From assembly GCF_002844195.1 (NCBI RefSeq), contig NZ_PEND01000002.1, positions 558,001 through 622,000 on the forward strand: a DNA stretch of 64,000 bases, written 5' to 3'. The stretch comes from Halegenticoccus soli (lineage in GTDB: Archaea > Halobacteriota > Halobacteria > Halobacteriales > Haloferacaceae). Under the pieces are notes generated by a model. The model was not told where the DNA came from and ran no database searches. It saw only the letters and a list, made by a program, of their open reading frames with translations. The translations under genes were made by a program, and so were the position numbers. Shown here piece by piece: positions 1 to 8,042 of this stretch. Positions within the stretch are counted from its first letter, which is position 1; each line of letters opens with the position of its first letter.

Positions 1-282
1 CGCCATCGGCGTGTCGACCCGCGCGCCGCTGCGCGGGTGGAGGTGCGACTCGATGTCGTCGCCGTGCAGGTCGATCAGTCCGGGCAGGAGGAGTTTCCCG
101 TCCGCGTCGATCCGCGCGTCGGCGCTCGCGCGCCCAGAGGTCGAGCCTTCCGACACCTCGACGATCCGGTCGCCCTCGATCAGGACGCCGCCCTGGACGA
201 CGGCGTCCGGCGCGACGATCCGCGCGTTCTCGACGCGGAGCGTCCCCTCGCGCGCGTCGGCCTCCCGGCGGGCTTCGCTCAC
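1..282 (-). CDS. phnM: PhnM, N-terminal part (runs off window)
   Basis: This is the N-terminal 94 residues of alpha-D-ribose 1-methylphosphonate 5-triphosphate diphosphatase, which releases pyrophosphate from the C-P lyase intermediate before PhnJ acts. The amidohydrolase metal motif is visible as GLIDLHGDDIESHLHPR near residues 68-84, a close match to the PhnM signature. Translation starts at GTG (282-280), and this codon overlaps the TGA of phnL as GTGA, so the two genes are translationally coupled. The rest of the gene lies left of the window. The identification is firm, but whether the remainder is intact cannot be seen. Confidence 0.93.
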   Translation of the reverse strand, partial: MSEARREADAREGTLRVENARIVAPDAVVQGGVLIEGDRIVEVSEGSTSGRASADARIDADGKLLLPGLIDLHGDDIESHLHPRSGARVDTPMA

Positions 283-578
283 GCGATCACCTCCTCGCGG
301 TACTCATCGGCCGGGAGGACGCGCCGCACCCGCGCGTCGTCGAGTTCGACGACGCGGTCGGCGCTCTCGTAGCGCACCGACCCGGCGCTCGGATCGTACG
401 TCCGGTAGAGGCACTTCAGGAGCGACGACTTGCCGCTCCCGCTCTCGCCGACGACCGCGAGGAACTCCCCCTCGCGGACGTCGAAGCTCACGTCGTCGAG
501 GCCGACGACGCGGGTGCCGCCGACCGTGTGCATCTCGAATCGCTTCGACAGGTTCCGGACCGATAGGATCGTTTTCAT
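279..578 (-). CDS. phnL: PhnL, internally deleted ABC ATPase remnant (99 aa)
   Basis: PhnL is an ABC-type protein of the C-P lyase complex, normally about 230 residues. Here only 99 residues are encoded. The N-terminal part is a normal PhnL: it begins MKTILSVRNLSKRFEMH and has a Walker A motif GESGSGKSS near residues 44-52. The Q-loop, signature motif, Walker B and H-loop are all missing. After SVRYES the sequence continues ADRVVELDDARV, which reads like the usual end of an ABC protein, so I infer an in-frame internal deletion of roughly 130 residues rather than a simple early stop. The reading frame, the overlap with phnK and the GTGA overlap with phnM are all kept. It cannot hydrolyse ATP in the usual way. 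A natural short PhnL is possible but unknown to me. Confidence 0.85.
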   Translation of the reverse strand: MKTILSVRNLSKRFEMHTVGGTRVVGLDDVSFDVREGEFLAVVGESGSGKSSLLKCLYRTYDPSAGSVRYESADRVVELDDARVRRVLPADEYREEVIA

Positions 579-1396
579 ATCACCGAGTTGATCAGCGTCT
601 GGGTGTACTCGTGGTGCGGGTCCTCCAGGATGCGGTCGGTCAGCCCCGACTCGATCACGCGGCCGCGCCGCATGACCAGGGTCCGGTCGGCGAGCAGGCG
701 GACGACGCCGAGGTCGTGCGAGACGACGATCGTGGCGACCTCCTCTTCGCGCTGAATCCGCCGGAACACGTCGAGCACGCGGGCCTGCACGCTCACGTCG
801 AGGCCCGTCGTCGGCTCGTCGAGGATGACGAGCGACGGGTCGTTGGCGATCGCCTTGGCGATCTGCACCCGCCGCTGCATCCCGCCGCTGTAGGTCCGCG
901 TCGGGTCGTCCATCCGCGAGACGGGGATCTCCGTCTCCTCGAACAGTTCGCGGACCCGGTCGCGGATCTCGCCGTAGTTCCGCCAGCCGGCCGCGAGCAG
1001 CTTCTCGGCGACGTTGCCGCCGCCCGAAAAGGAGAGGTTGAGGCCGTCGCGGACGCGCTGGTGGACCATGCCGATGTGCTCGTTCCGCAGCGCGAACCGC
1101 TCCTCATAGTTCGCGTCGAGGAGGTCGCCGTCGTAGCCGGCGTACTCGACGGTGCCGTCGGTGGCCGCGAGGTCGAGGGCGAGTATCTCGGCGAGGCTCG
1201 ACTTGCCGGAGCCGCTCTCGCCGACGACGCCGAGCACCTCGCCCTCGCTGACCGAGAGGTCGACCGCCGCGCAGGCCACGACGCTCCCGCAGGCGGAACA
1301 CCGGTTGTCGCCGGCCAGGTCACCTGTCCGTTCGACGCACTCCGAGCAGCCGTCGCCGTAGATCTTCGCCACGCCCCGCGCGTCGAGGACCGTCAC
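575..1396 (-). CDS. phnK: PhnK, C-P lyase ABC-type subunit
   Basis: This 273-residue ABC ATPase of the C-P lyase complex is known in bacteria to dock on the PhnGHIJ core near PhnJ. Walker A (GESGSGKSS, about 59-67), Q-loop region MVHQRVRDGLNLSFSGGGN, signature YSGGMQRR, Walker B LVILDEPTTGLD and the C-terminal SGLTDRILEDPHHEYTQ typical of PhnK are all present. Unlike E. coli PhnK it carries an insertion ahead of the Walker A strand with two CxxC pairs (Cys17/Cys20 and Cys33/Cys36), which looks like a zinc or metal knuckle. It overlaps phnL and the end of phnJ by 4 bases each. This subunit appears intact, in contrast to its neighbours. Confidence 0.95.
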   Translation of the reverse strand: MTVLDARGVAKIYGDGCSECVERTGDLAGDNRCSACGSVVACAAVDLSVSEGEVLGVVGESGSGKSSLAEILALDLAATDGTVEYAGYDGDLLDANYEERFALRNEHIGMVHQRVRDGLNLSFSGGGNVAEKLLAAGWRNYGEIRDRVRELFEETEIPVSRMDDPTRTYSGGMQRRVQIAKAIANDPSLVILDEPTTGLDVSVQARVLDVFRRIQREEEVATIVVSHDLGVVRLLADRTLVMRRGRVIESGLTDRILEDPHHEYTQTLINSVI

Positions 1397-2439
1397 CCGG
1401 CGTCACCCCCGTCCGGCGTCCCGGGGCCCCACGCGACCCCGGATCGGTCGAGGTGGTGGTCCTTCGGGAGGTCGGGGTCCCGACTCCGCTTCTCGCAGAA
1501 GCTCTCGTCGTTGCAGACGAAGCGCCGCTCGCCCCCGTCCGTCTCGATCTCCGTGAGGTAGGTGTCCTCGCTGCCGCACGCTGCGCAGCCGCGCTCGGGG
1601 AAGCGCTCGACCTGAAAGGACCGGTCCTCGAAGGCCAGCGGCTCGACGGACGTGTGCGGCGGGACCGCGTAGATGCGCGCCTCGCGCCCCGCCGCGAACA
1701 GGAACAGCGCGTCGGCGTCGTCGAGCTTCGGCACGTCTCAGCGCGGGATCGGCGAGGGATCCATCAGGTAGCGGTCGGCCACCATCACCGGGTAGCGCGC
1801 CGCGATGTCGATCTCGCCCCACTCGACGACGTTCTCGTACAGGGCGACCCACATCTTGCTGTAGTTTCTGTGCGCGTGTCGCCGCCGGTTGCGGTCGTCG
1901 CTGCCGTCGACGCGGCGGAGGGCGTCGGTGATCGGCACCTGCAACACGAGGATCTGCTCGTCCGTCAACACCTCCTCGGGGATGCGGTGGCGGGTCTGGA
2001 TCACCGTCGCCTCCGTCGCGTCGGTCGTCGTCTCGACGCCCGCCGTCGTGCGGGCCAGCCGCCGGATGTTGGCGGCGTTCACGCTCTCGTCGCTGCCCTG
2101 GTCGATCACCTTGAACGCGTCGTCGGGCCCGAGGAGCGAGAGCGACGCCTGGATGCCGCCGGTCCCCCACCCGCGGGCCAGCGGCATCTCGCGGGAGGCG
2201 AACGGCACCTGGTGGCCGGGAATCGCGATCGCCTTGAGGGTCGCGCGGCGGACCTCGCGCTTCGTGTGCTCGTCCAGGTAGGCGTAGTTGTACCCCGACA
2301 ACCCGTCGCGCTCGCAGGCGTCGAGCGCGTCGTCGACGGAGGTCGCGTCGACGGTCACGCCGCGCTCGGAGGCGGTCGACCCCGCCTCGCTCCCGGTCTC
2401 GGTCGCCTGGCTCCCGGTCCCGGATCCGGACTCAGTCAC
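1393..2439 (-). pseudogene. phnJ: PhnJ, C-P lyase catalytic subunit, interrupted by in-frame TGA
   Basis: PhnJ is the radical-SAM enzyme that breaks the carbon-phosphorus bond. The first 233 codons (2439 to 1741) match PhnJ from LSGYNYAYLDE through RYLMDPSPIPR and contain the radical glycine region AIAIPGHQVPF (Gly75, equivalent to Gly32 of E. coli). A TGA at 1740-1738 follows, at the place where E. coli has Phe in PIPKFD. The same frame then continues DVPKLDD...GREARIYAVPP and ends with the four Cys (CAAC and CNDESFC) that match the E. coli Fe-S cysteines in number and spacing. A GTG at 1734 could restart translation three bases after the stop, giving a 113-residue second piece. So the glycine and the Fe-S site lie on different pieces unless the stop is read through. 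It could be a point-mutated pseudogene, a truly split enzyme or a sequencing error. Confidence 0.9.
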
Positions 2440-3646
2440 CGGCGCTCACCTCCGCGGCCGCGGCGTCGTCACCGTCACCGCCGTCGTCGCTGTCGTCACC
2501 GTCGCCGCCGTCGACCTCACCGCCCTCGTCGTCACCGCCGCCGCCGTCACCGCTCTCGTCGCCGGCGGCCCCCGTCCCCCGTTTCCGCTCCCTGATCGAG
2601 CGGATGCGGTCCAGGATGCTGCCGAAGGTCACGTAGTGGGGGAGCTTCAGGTGCTCGACGAAGCCGAACGAGTCGATCCCGTCGATCACGTCCAGCACGA
2701 ACTCGGCGTCCTCGGCGGGCTCGTCCCCGTCCAGCTGGATCGAGGCGTCGAGCATCGTCATGCCGATCGCCTTCCGCTCGTTGCGGCCGAAGACGAGGCC
2801 GTAGCCGAAGGCGAACCGCGGGTCGTCGCGCGTTTCGTACGCCGGGACGACCCCCTCGAACTCGGTCACCTCGACGCTCGTCACCTCGACCGCCTCGCCC
2901 GTGTACGGGTGTTCGATCTCGACCGGGAGCTCGCCGATCCGCACCTCGGCGAGCGTCGGGTGGATCCGCCCGTACCCGCGGAGCGCGCTGTACCCGAGCG
3001 CGGTGATCGCGCCCGTCTCGCCGCGGGCGAGCTCCTGCAGGACGGCCGACCGCGGGGCCGGAAAGAGCACGGGCCGCCGCGTCGTGTCGTACGGTTCGTC
3101 GTCCTCCGACTCCGCGTCCGGATCCTCCCTCGGCTCCTCGACCAGGCCCTCCGCCCGGAGGACGTCGATCACGTTGCGGAGCGTCCGGGGTTCCTCGTCT
3201 TCGAGGTCCCAGTCGGCCGTCGGGTCCGTCGGCTCCCCGCCGTCCGCGAGGTCGAAATCCAGGAGGCGCTGGGTGTAGTCCTTCGTCGCACCGAGGATCT
3301 GCCCGCCCGGCACGTCCTTGAACGCCGGCGAGACGCGGCGGGTGGCGAACATCTCGTCGGGCTCCGCCGGCACGCTGTCGCCCCACCGCTCCAGCGTCGA
3401 CCGGTACGCCCGGAGCAGGAACGCCGCCTCGGCGGCGTCCCCCTGGGCCTGCTTCACCGCCAGGGCGGCCAACCGCGGCGCGTACAGGCCGCCCTCGCTC
3501 ATCGCCTGCGCGGTCAGGCGGCCGAGCTGGCCGCCGATCTGGTCGAGGTCGAGGTCCGCCGCCCCCTCCTCGACGCGGCGCTTCTCGAACAGCTCCTCGG
3601 CGCGCCGGATGACCTCCTCGCCGGCTTTGACCGCGACGTACCCCAT
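2432..3646 (-). CDS. phnI: PhnI, C-P lyase nucleosidase-like core subunit
   Basis: PhnI, with PhnG, PhnH and PhnL, couples phosphonate to the ribose of ATP, displacing adenine. The 404-residue protein begins GYVAVKAGEEVI and carries the conserved blocks LTAQAMSEGGLYAPRLAALA, AAFLLRAYRSTL, RRVSPAFKDVPGGQILGATKDYTQRLLDF and LPHYVTFGS. It is about 50 residues longer than E. coli PhnI (354) because of a C-terminal tail made almost only of Asp, Gly, Ser and Ala (from about residue 355), a halophilic low-complexity extension. It starts directly after phnH (stop at 3647, start at 3646) and overlaps phnJ by 8 bases. It appears intact. Confidence 0.94.
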   Translation of the reverse strand: MGYVAVKAGEEVIRRAEELFEKRRVEEGAADLDLDQIGGQLGRLTAQAMSEGGLYAPRLAALAVKQAQGDAAEAAFLLRAYRSTLERWGDSVPAEPDEMFATRRVSPAFKDVPGGQILGATKDYTQRLLDFDLADGGEPTDPTADWDLEDEEPRTLRNVIDVLRAEGLVEEPREDPDAESEDDEPYDTTRRPVLFPAPRSAVLQELARGETGAITALGYSALRGYGRIHPTLAEVRIGELPVEIEHPYTGEAVEVTSVEVTEFEGVVPAYETRDDPRFAFGYGLVFGRNERKAIGMTMLDASIQLDGDEPAEDAEFVLDVIDGIDSFGFVEHLKLPHYVTFGSILDRIRSIRERKRGTGAAGDESGDGGGGDDEGGEVDGGDGDDSDDGGDGDDAAAAEVSAGD

Positions 3647-4288
3647 TCAGACCACCTCCAGGGTGGCCGAGCGGGGCAGCGCGGCGACGCGGTCGGCCGC
3701 GGCCAGGACGACGTCGATCCCCCTCGGGTACCCCGACTGCGCGTCCGCGACGGCCGAAAGCTCGGTCGGCGGCAGGCCGCCGACCGAGAGCCTCCGGGTT
3801 CCGGGCACGCCCGGACCCGAGACGGTCACGCGACACCCGCCCTCGCCGTCGGGGTCGCCGGTCGCGCCGCCGTCACCCTCGGCGAGGGAGATCCGGGTGT
3901 CGCGGACGGGGTCACCCCCGCCCTCGCTCGGCACCTCGGGCGCGTTCAGGGAGGCGACGCGGTAGATCACCGTGGCACCCTCGCTCGGCTCCCTGAGCGT
4001 GCCGCGGTTCGCGTCGCGGACGCGCCCGTCCGTCGGTTCGGGGGCGTGGACGATCCGCGCCCGCTCGAACGGCGCTTCGGCGAGCCGCCCCTCGCGCGCG
4101 AGCAGCCCGCGGACCTCCTCGTCGGGCGTGTAGCACGTCACCTCGTGGTCGACGAGCGTCGCCAGCGCGGCGCGGTCGGCGGGGCCCGCGGGGACCCGGC
4201 GGACGGTTCCCGGGCGGCTCATCGCGTCGACGAGCGCGCGGAACGTCGCTCGGGCGTCGTGGACGGGGTCCATCCCGAGCGCCCTCAT
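3647..4288 (-). CDS. phnH: PhnH, C-P lyase core subunit
   Basis: PhnH is a structural core subunit of the PhnGHIJ complex. I chose the ATG at 4288 because it gives a 213-residue protein starting MRALGMDPVHDARATFRALVDAMSRPGTV, which matches the start of PhnH (HDxxxxFRxLLxAMSRPGT), and because it overlaps the phnG stop as ATGA. The C-terminal block GYPRGIDVVLAAADRVAALPRSATLEV is also typical. A Gly/Asp-rich insertion (about residues 115-140) is absent from bacterial homologues as I remember them. The gene runs straight into phnI with no gap. Confidence 0.92.
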   Translation of the reverse strand: MRALGMDPVHDARATFRALVDAMSRPGTVRRVPAGPADRAALATLVDHEVTCYTPDEEVRGLLAREGRLAEAPFERARIVHAPEPTDGRVRDANRGTLREPSEGATVIYRVASLNAPEVPSEGGGDPVRDTRISLAEGDGGATGDPDGEGGCRVTVSGPGVPGTRRLSVGGLPPTELSAVADAQSGYPRGIDVVLAAADRVAALPRSATLEVV

Positions 4289-4728
4289 CCCTCGTCCTCC
4301 ATCGCCTCGAACTCGACGGCGGTCGCGCGGCTCTCGGCCCACCGGCGGCGGCGGCGTCCGTCGCGCTCCGCGGCGGCGGCCCGGAGCTCGCCCGCGATCC
4401 GGTCGGTCAGGTCGTGGCCCGCGGCGACGGCGGCGTCGAGGATCGCCCCGGAGAGCGCCGCCCGTTCCTCCTTCCCGGGGACCATCGCGAACCCCTTCTC
4501 GCCGTCGAGTTCGACCTCGGCCGCCGTGACCACCACCTCGCCGAGGTTGAAGCGCCGCTTCTCGACGGGCTCTACGACCCGCTGCATCACGAGCCGCGGC
4601 GTCGGTTCCTGGAGGACGCGCAGGCGCGTCCCACAGTCGAGGACGCCGTCCGCCAGCCCGGCGAGCGTCTCCCCGTCGCAGGCGGCGAGCAACTCGAACC
4701 GCTCCGAGCGGTCGTACACATCGGTCAT
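4285..4728 (-). CDS. phnG: PhnG, C-P lyase core subunit
   Basis: PhnG is a small core subunit of the C-P lyase complex; the length of 147 residues is normal. The ATG at 4728 gives MTDVYDRSERFELLAACDGETLAGLADG, and the family motifs PRLVMQRVVEPVEKRRFNLGEVVVTAAEVEL and KGFAMVPGKEERAALSGAILDAA are clear. It is the first gene of the minus-strand phn operon; a possible TATA-like TTAA lies about 30 bases upstream (4755-4763). It overlaps phnH by ATGA. Confidence 0.93.
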   Translation of the reverse strand: MTDVYDRSERFELLAACDGETLAGLADGVLDCGTRLRVLQEPTPRLVMQRVVEPVEKRRFNLGEVVVTAAEVELDGEKGFAMVPGKEERAALSGAILDAAVAAGHDLTDRIAGELRAAAAERDGRRRRRWAESRATAVEFEAMEDEG

Positions 4729-5001
4729 GTTCGTCCGCCAGGTCCCGGGAGACCGAGTTAAGGGTTCGCTGGGTACTCTCCGGGTCCGTCCGCGGGGTAC
4801 GGCGCGATCCCCCGTCCCTCGCCGCCGGTTCGGACCGGTACGGACCGATCGAGACCGACCCGGCGAACCGTCCGGTCGAACGAGCGAGTACGGGCGAAAA
4901 AGTATCTGTCGCGCGATACGACGTCCGGCGGAGGCCGAACGCGACCAGTTGTACTCTACCCAGACAACTGTTAATCGACCCTCCCGCCTGGCGCAACCTG
5001 C
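4729..5001. promoter_or_regulatory. Divergent phnG / phnD intergenic region
   Basis: These 273 bases separate two operons that point away from each other and must hold both phosphonate promoters. For phnG there is a TTAA element near 4755-4763, about 30 bases from the ATG. For phnD a TTAAT element lies near 4971-4975, about 27-31 bases from the ATG. I see no clear palindromic operator. Control by phosphate starvation is expected from known phn loci but no specific box could be recognised. Confidence 0.5.
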
Positions 5002-6060
5002 ATGTCGCATCCGACGGAGAACGCGGAGACGGCTCGGGGCACCGAGACATCCGGACGGGGAACCGACACGTCCGAAACCGGCGGGGGGCGGGGGTTCGAC
5101 GCGACCGCCGCCCGCGCCGGTCGGCGGAAGTACCTCGTCGGGGCGGGAACCGCGGCGCTCGCGTCCCTGGCGGGCTGTGCCGGCGTCCTCGGCGGGGGCA
5201 CGTCGGCGGAGGAGGTCACGATCCTCCTCACGCCGGAGAACCCCTCGGACGTGAAGAACGACTACATGCCGGTGCACAACTACCTCGAGGGGGAGATCGA
5301 CGGTCTCGAAATCGAGTTCAGGGTCCCGACGGACTACTTGGCGATCCGGCCCGCGCTCGAAAGCAAACAGGCCGAGATCGGGATGGACGACATCACGCTG
5401 ATCTCCTCCCCCGACCTCATGGACGTGTTCGGCACGGCCGTCACCGGGGGGACGGCGTGGTACTTCTCGATGATGCTGACCAACCAAGGCTCGGGTATCG
5501 AAAAGCGGACCGACCTCAAGGGGAAGAAGGTCGCCTTCGCCGACCGCCTCTCGACGAGCGGTTCGATCTTCGCCTGCTACACCCTGATGGAGGCGGGCCT
5601 CGACATCGGCGACGCGCCGGACGGCGAGCCGGTGGACTTCGAGGGCGAGTGGTCGAACCACAAGTTCGCGGTCGAGATGCTCGCCAACGAGCGCGCGGAC
5701 GCCTGCTGTACGTGGGGCGGCAACGGGATGCCCCACGTCGAGGCGAGCGACGTCCCCGATCGGGTCAAGGAGAAGACGGCCTACCTCGATGACGCCGCGA
5801 CCGAGGAGCCGATCTTCGAGCCGATCTGGTGGTCGTTCCCGATCCCGAAGCAGCCGATCTACGCCCGGAAGAGCTAGGAGTCCGACGCGAAGGGGAAGAT
5901 CGAGAAGGCGCTGCACGACTGCACCGAGGAGAAGCTGGAGAGGTACAAACCGGACGACTACGACGCGACGCTGCCGTTCTCGACCCTCAAGGACACGTCG
6001 ATAGCGGACTACCAGCCCGTCATCAAGCGCCTCAACGCTCTCGACGTCGACCTCGGGTAA
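5002..6060 (+). pseudogene. phnD: PhnD, phosphonate-binding lipoprotein, interrupted by in-frame TAG
   Basis: This is the substrate-binding protein of a phosphonate ABC importer. It has a twin-arginine type signal (RRKYLVGAGTAALASLAGC, Cys about residue 54) that should be lipidated and held outside the membrane. The PhnD-type body follows: TILLTPENP-like strand, TDYLAIRPALESKQAEIGM, KGKKVAFADRLSTSG, NHKFAVEMLANERADACCTWGGN. Translation would stop at a TAG (5875-5877) after IYARKS. The same frame continues for 60 more codons, ESDAKGKIEKALHDC to NALDVDLG, ending in TAA at 6058-6060; this is exactly the C-terminal helix region expected of PhnD. So the stop is a premature amber codon or a read-through site; one base change from a TGG Trp codon would explain it. 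The truncated protein would be 291 residues. Confidence 0.9.
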
Positions 6061-6137
6061 CGGCGCGTGCCGTCCCGCTCCCACGCGGCCACGGCGGATC
6101 CGCTCACTTCGACCATGAAACCATCGACCACCCCACC

Positions 6138-6923
6138 ATGAGTACGCTTCGGGTAGAGAATCTGACGAAGACCTACGGCGACGTGACGGCGCTCCGGGAC
6201 GTCTCCTTCGAGATCGAAGACGAGTTCGTCGTCCTGCTGGGCCAGTCCGGCGCCGGGAAGTCGACGATGCTGCGGTGTATCAACGGACTGACCGAACCGA
6301 CCTCCGGCGAGATCTACCTCGACGGCGAGCCGCTTTCGGGCTCTCGACCGACCGTCGGGATGATCTTCCAGCAGCACAACCTCGTCGAGGGCGTGTCGGC
6401 GTACCTGAACGCGCTCACGGGGGCGCTGGACCGCGCGACGCTGATCGAGAGTCTCTTTCAGTGGAACGACCGGGCGGACAAGCTCCGCGCCCTCGAGGCG
6501 CTGGAGACGGTCGGTCTGCTGGACGAGGCCCACCAGCGCGTCTCGCGGATGAGCGGCGGTCAGCAGCAGCGCGTCGGCATCGCCCGGGCGCTCGTTCAGG
6601 ATCCCGATCTGCTGCTCGCCGACGAGCCCGTGGCGAGTCTCGATCCGGCGAGCGCGGAGACCGTGATGCGCTACCTGAAGAAGGCGGCGACCGTCCACGA
6701 GGCGACCGCGCTCGTGAGCCTCCACCAGGTCAACGTCGCGGCGCACTTCGGCGAGCGCTTCGTCGGGCTGCGGGACGGCCGGCTCGCCTTCGACATCGGA
6801 CGCGACGAGCTCACGCAGGAGCGCGTCGACGACCTCTACGGCGACGTCGAGACGGTGGCCCTCGCCGAGCGCCACGCCGTCGACGGATCGCCCGCGGTCG
6901 AGGACCGAAGGGTGCGGCCATGA
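6138..6923 (+). CDS. phnC: PhnC, phosphonate importer ATPase
   Basis: This 261-residue ABC ATPase should energise import through PhnE. Walker A is GQSGAGKST (about 36-44), the Q-loop is MIFQQHNLV, the signature is [15 protein letters not shown], Walker B LLLADEPVASLDP and the H-loop ALVSLHQVNVA. The motif ASLDPASAETVM and the QQHNLV Q-loop are typical of PhnC rather than of sugar importers. I used the ATG at 6138; upstream sequence in the same frame belongs to the intergenic stretch after phnD. The stop overlaps the phnE start as ATGA (6920-6923). Confidence 0.94.
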   Translation: MSTLRVENLTKTYGDVTALRDVSFEIEDEFVVLLGQSGAGKSTMLRCINGLTEPTSGEIYLDGEPLSGSRPTVGMIFQQHNLVEGVSAYLNALTGALDRATLIESLFQWNDRADKLRALEALETVGLLDEAHQRVSRMSGGQQQRVGIARALVQDPDLLLADEPVASLDPASAETVMRYLKKAATVHEATALVSLHQVNVAAHFGERFVGLRDGRLAFDIGRDELTQERVDDLYGDVETVALAERHAVDGSPAVEDRRVRP

Positions 6924-7918
6924 GTCCCCGGCCGAGGTCCGCGTCCGGCCGCATCCGCGAGTACTTCGGGCTCGCCGACCTCGGAGAGTCCGCGGTCGAG
7001 AGAAAACTCACCGAGCTGAAGCGACGCAAGACCGTGCGGCGGCTCTGGACGGCCGTCGCCGCCGTCGCGCTCGCGATCCTGCTCGATTTCAGCCTCGACC
7101 GGGCCGAGTTCTCGCTCGGTATGCTGGTGCAGTACTTCCCCGAGTTCGTTCGCGCCCTCGGCGATTACTTCCCGCCCACGACGTACTACGGGATCCCGTT
7201 CGTCGACGTACGGCAGTACTGGGCGTTCATCCTCGCGGAGGACCTGTTCCACCAGTCGGTCGTGACCGTCTCCATCGCGTTCGCCGGCACGGTGATCGGC
7301 CTCCCGGGCGCGCTGTTGCTGGGTGTTCTCGCGAGCGAGCGGGTCGTCCCGTACCCGTTCAACTTCGTCTTCCGGCTGACGATGAGCACGATCCGGTCGA
7401 TCCCCGCGCTCGTCTGGGCGCTCATCTTCATCCCGCTCGGCGGCGTCTCGCCCTTCACCGGCACGCTCGCCATCATCGTCGACACGACGGGCTACCTCGG
7501 CCGGCTGTTCACCGACGAGCTGGAGGAGATCGAGACGGGCCCGATCGAGGGCGTCCGAAGCACGGGCGCGAACAAGTCCCAGACGATCACCTTCGGCATG
7601 CTGAGCCAGGTGTTCCGGCAGTTCATCGCGTGGATCGCGTTCGTCCTGGAGCACAACGTCCGGGTCGCGATCACCCTGGGGCTCATCGGTGCCGGCGGCC
7701 TCGGCCTGGTGTTGGACACCCAGCGGCGGACGTTCAACTACACGGAGATGATGGCCTGCATCATCGTCATCGTCCTGCTGTCGGGCACCGTCGAGCTGCT
7801 CAGCCAGCGGCTCCGATCGTACCTCCGCGACGACGAGAAGGGCGAGGCCGACTCCCGAGGGTTCCTGCGGATCCTCGTCGAGACGCCTCGAAAGATCGCG
7901 GAGTCGGCTCTGAAGTAG
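6920..7918 (+). CDS. phnE: PhnE, phosphonate importer permease
   Basis: This 332-residue membrane protein is the permease partner of PhnC and PhnD. Several hydrophobic segments are visible (about 40-60, 115-135, 150-170, 180-200, 250-275, 285-305). The EAA-like coupling loop reads EEIETGPIEGVRSTGANKSQTI, which is the form seen in PhnE. The C-terminal block RVAITLGLIGAGGLGLVLD is also characteristic. It overlaps phnC by four bases and is the last gene of the plus-strand phn operon; a 124-base gap to the convergent regulator follows. Confidence 0.94.
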   Translation: MSPRPRSASGRIREYFGLADLGESAVERKLTELKRRKTVRRLWTAVAAVALAILLDFSLDRAEFSLGMLVQYFPEFVRALGDYFPPTTYYGIPFVDVRQYWAFILAEDLFHQSVVTVSIAFAGTVIGLPGALLLGVLASERVVPYPFNFVFRLTMSTIRSIPALVWALIFIPLGGVSPFTGTLAIIVDTTGYLGRLFTDELEEIETGPIEGVRSTGANKSQTITFGMLSQVFRQFIAWIAFVLEHNVRVAITLGLIGAGGLGLVLDTQRRTFNYTEMMACIIVIVLLSGTVELLSQRLRSYLRDDEKGEADSRGFLRILVETPRKIAESALK

Positions 7919-8042
7919 CCTCGAAGGGCGCTCTCCTCCGCGATCGGAGGCGAGCCGGCGGCGGGAGCGAGGGATGCGCCCGCGACTCCCCCGGACGACT
8001 GACCGCTCCGTTTACCGCCCGAATCCGTCGATTTTCGCCGGT

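Noticed and set aside
1738-1740. Selenocysteine at the TGA of phnJ
   Set aside because: No SECIS-like element was seen, the position is normally Phe or similar rather than Cys, and haloarchaea are not known to insert selenocysteine.
2288-5254. Very long plus-strand open frame opposite phnG, phnH and phnI
   Set aside because: It is a shadow frame caused by high GC; the product is Arg-rich and has no family features, while the minus strand encodes clear Phn proteins.
5875-5877. Pyrrolysine at the TAG of phnD
   Set aside because: No pyl genes are in the window and PhnD has no reason to contain it; a nonsense mutation is simpler.
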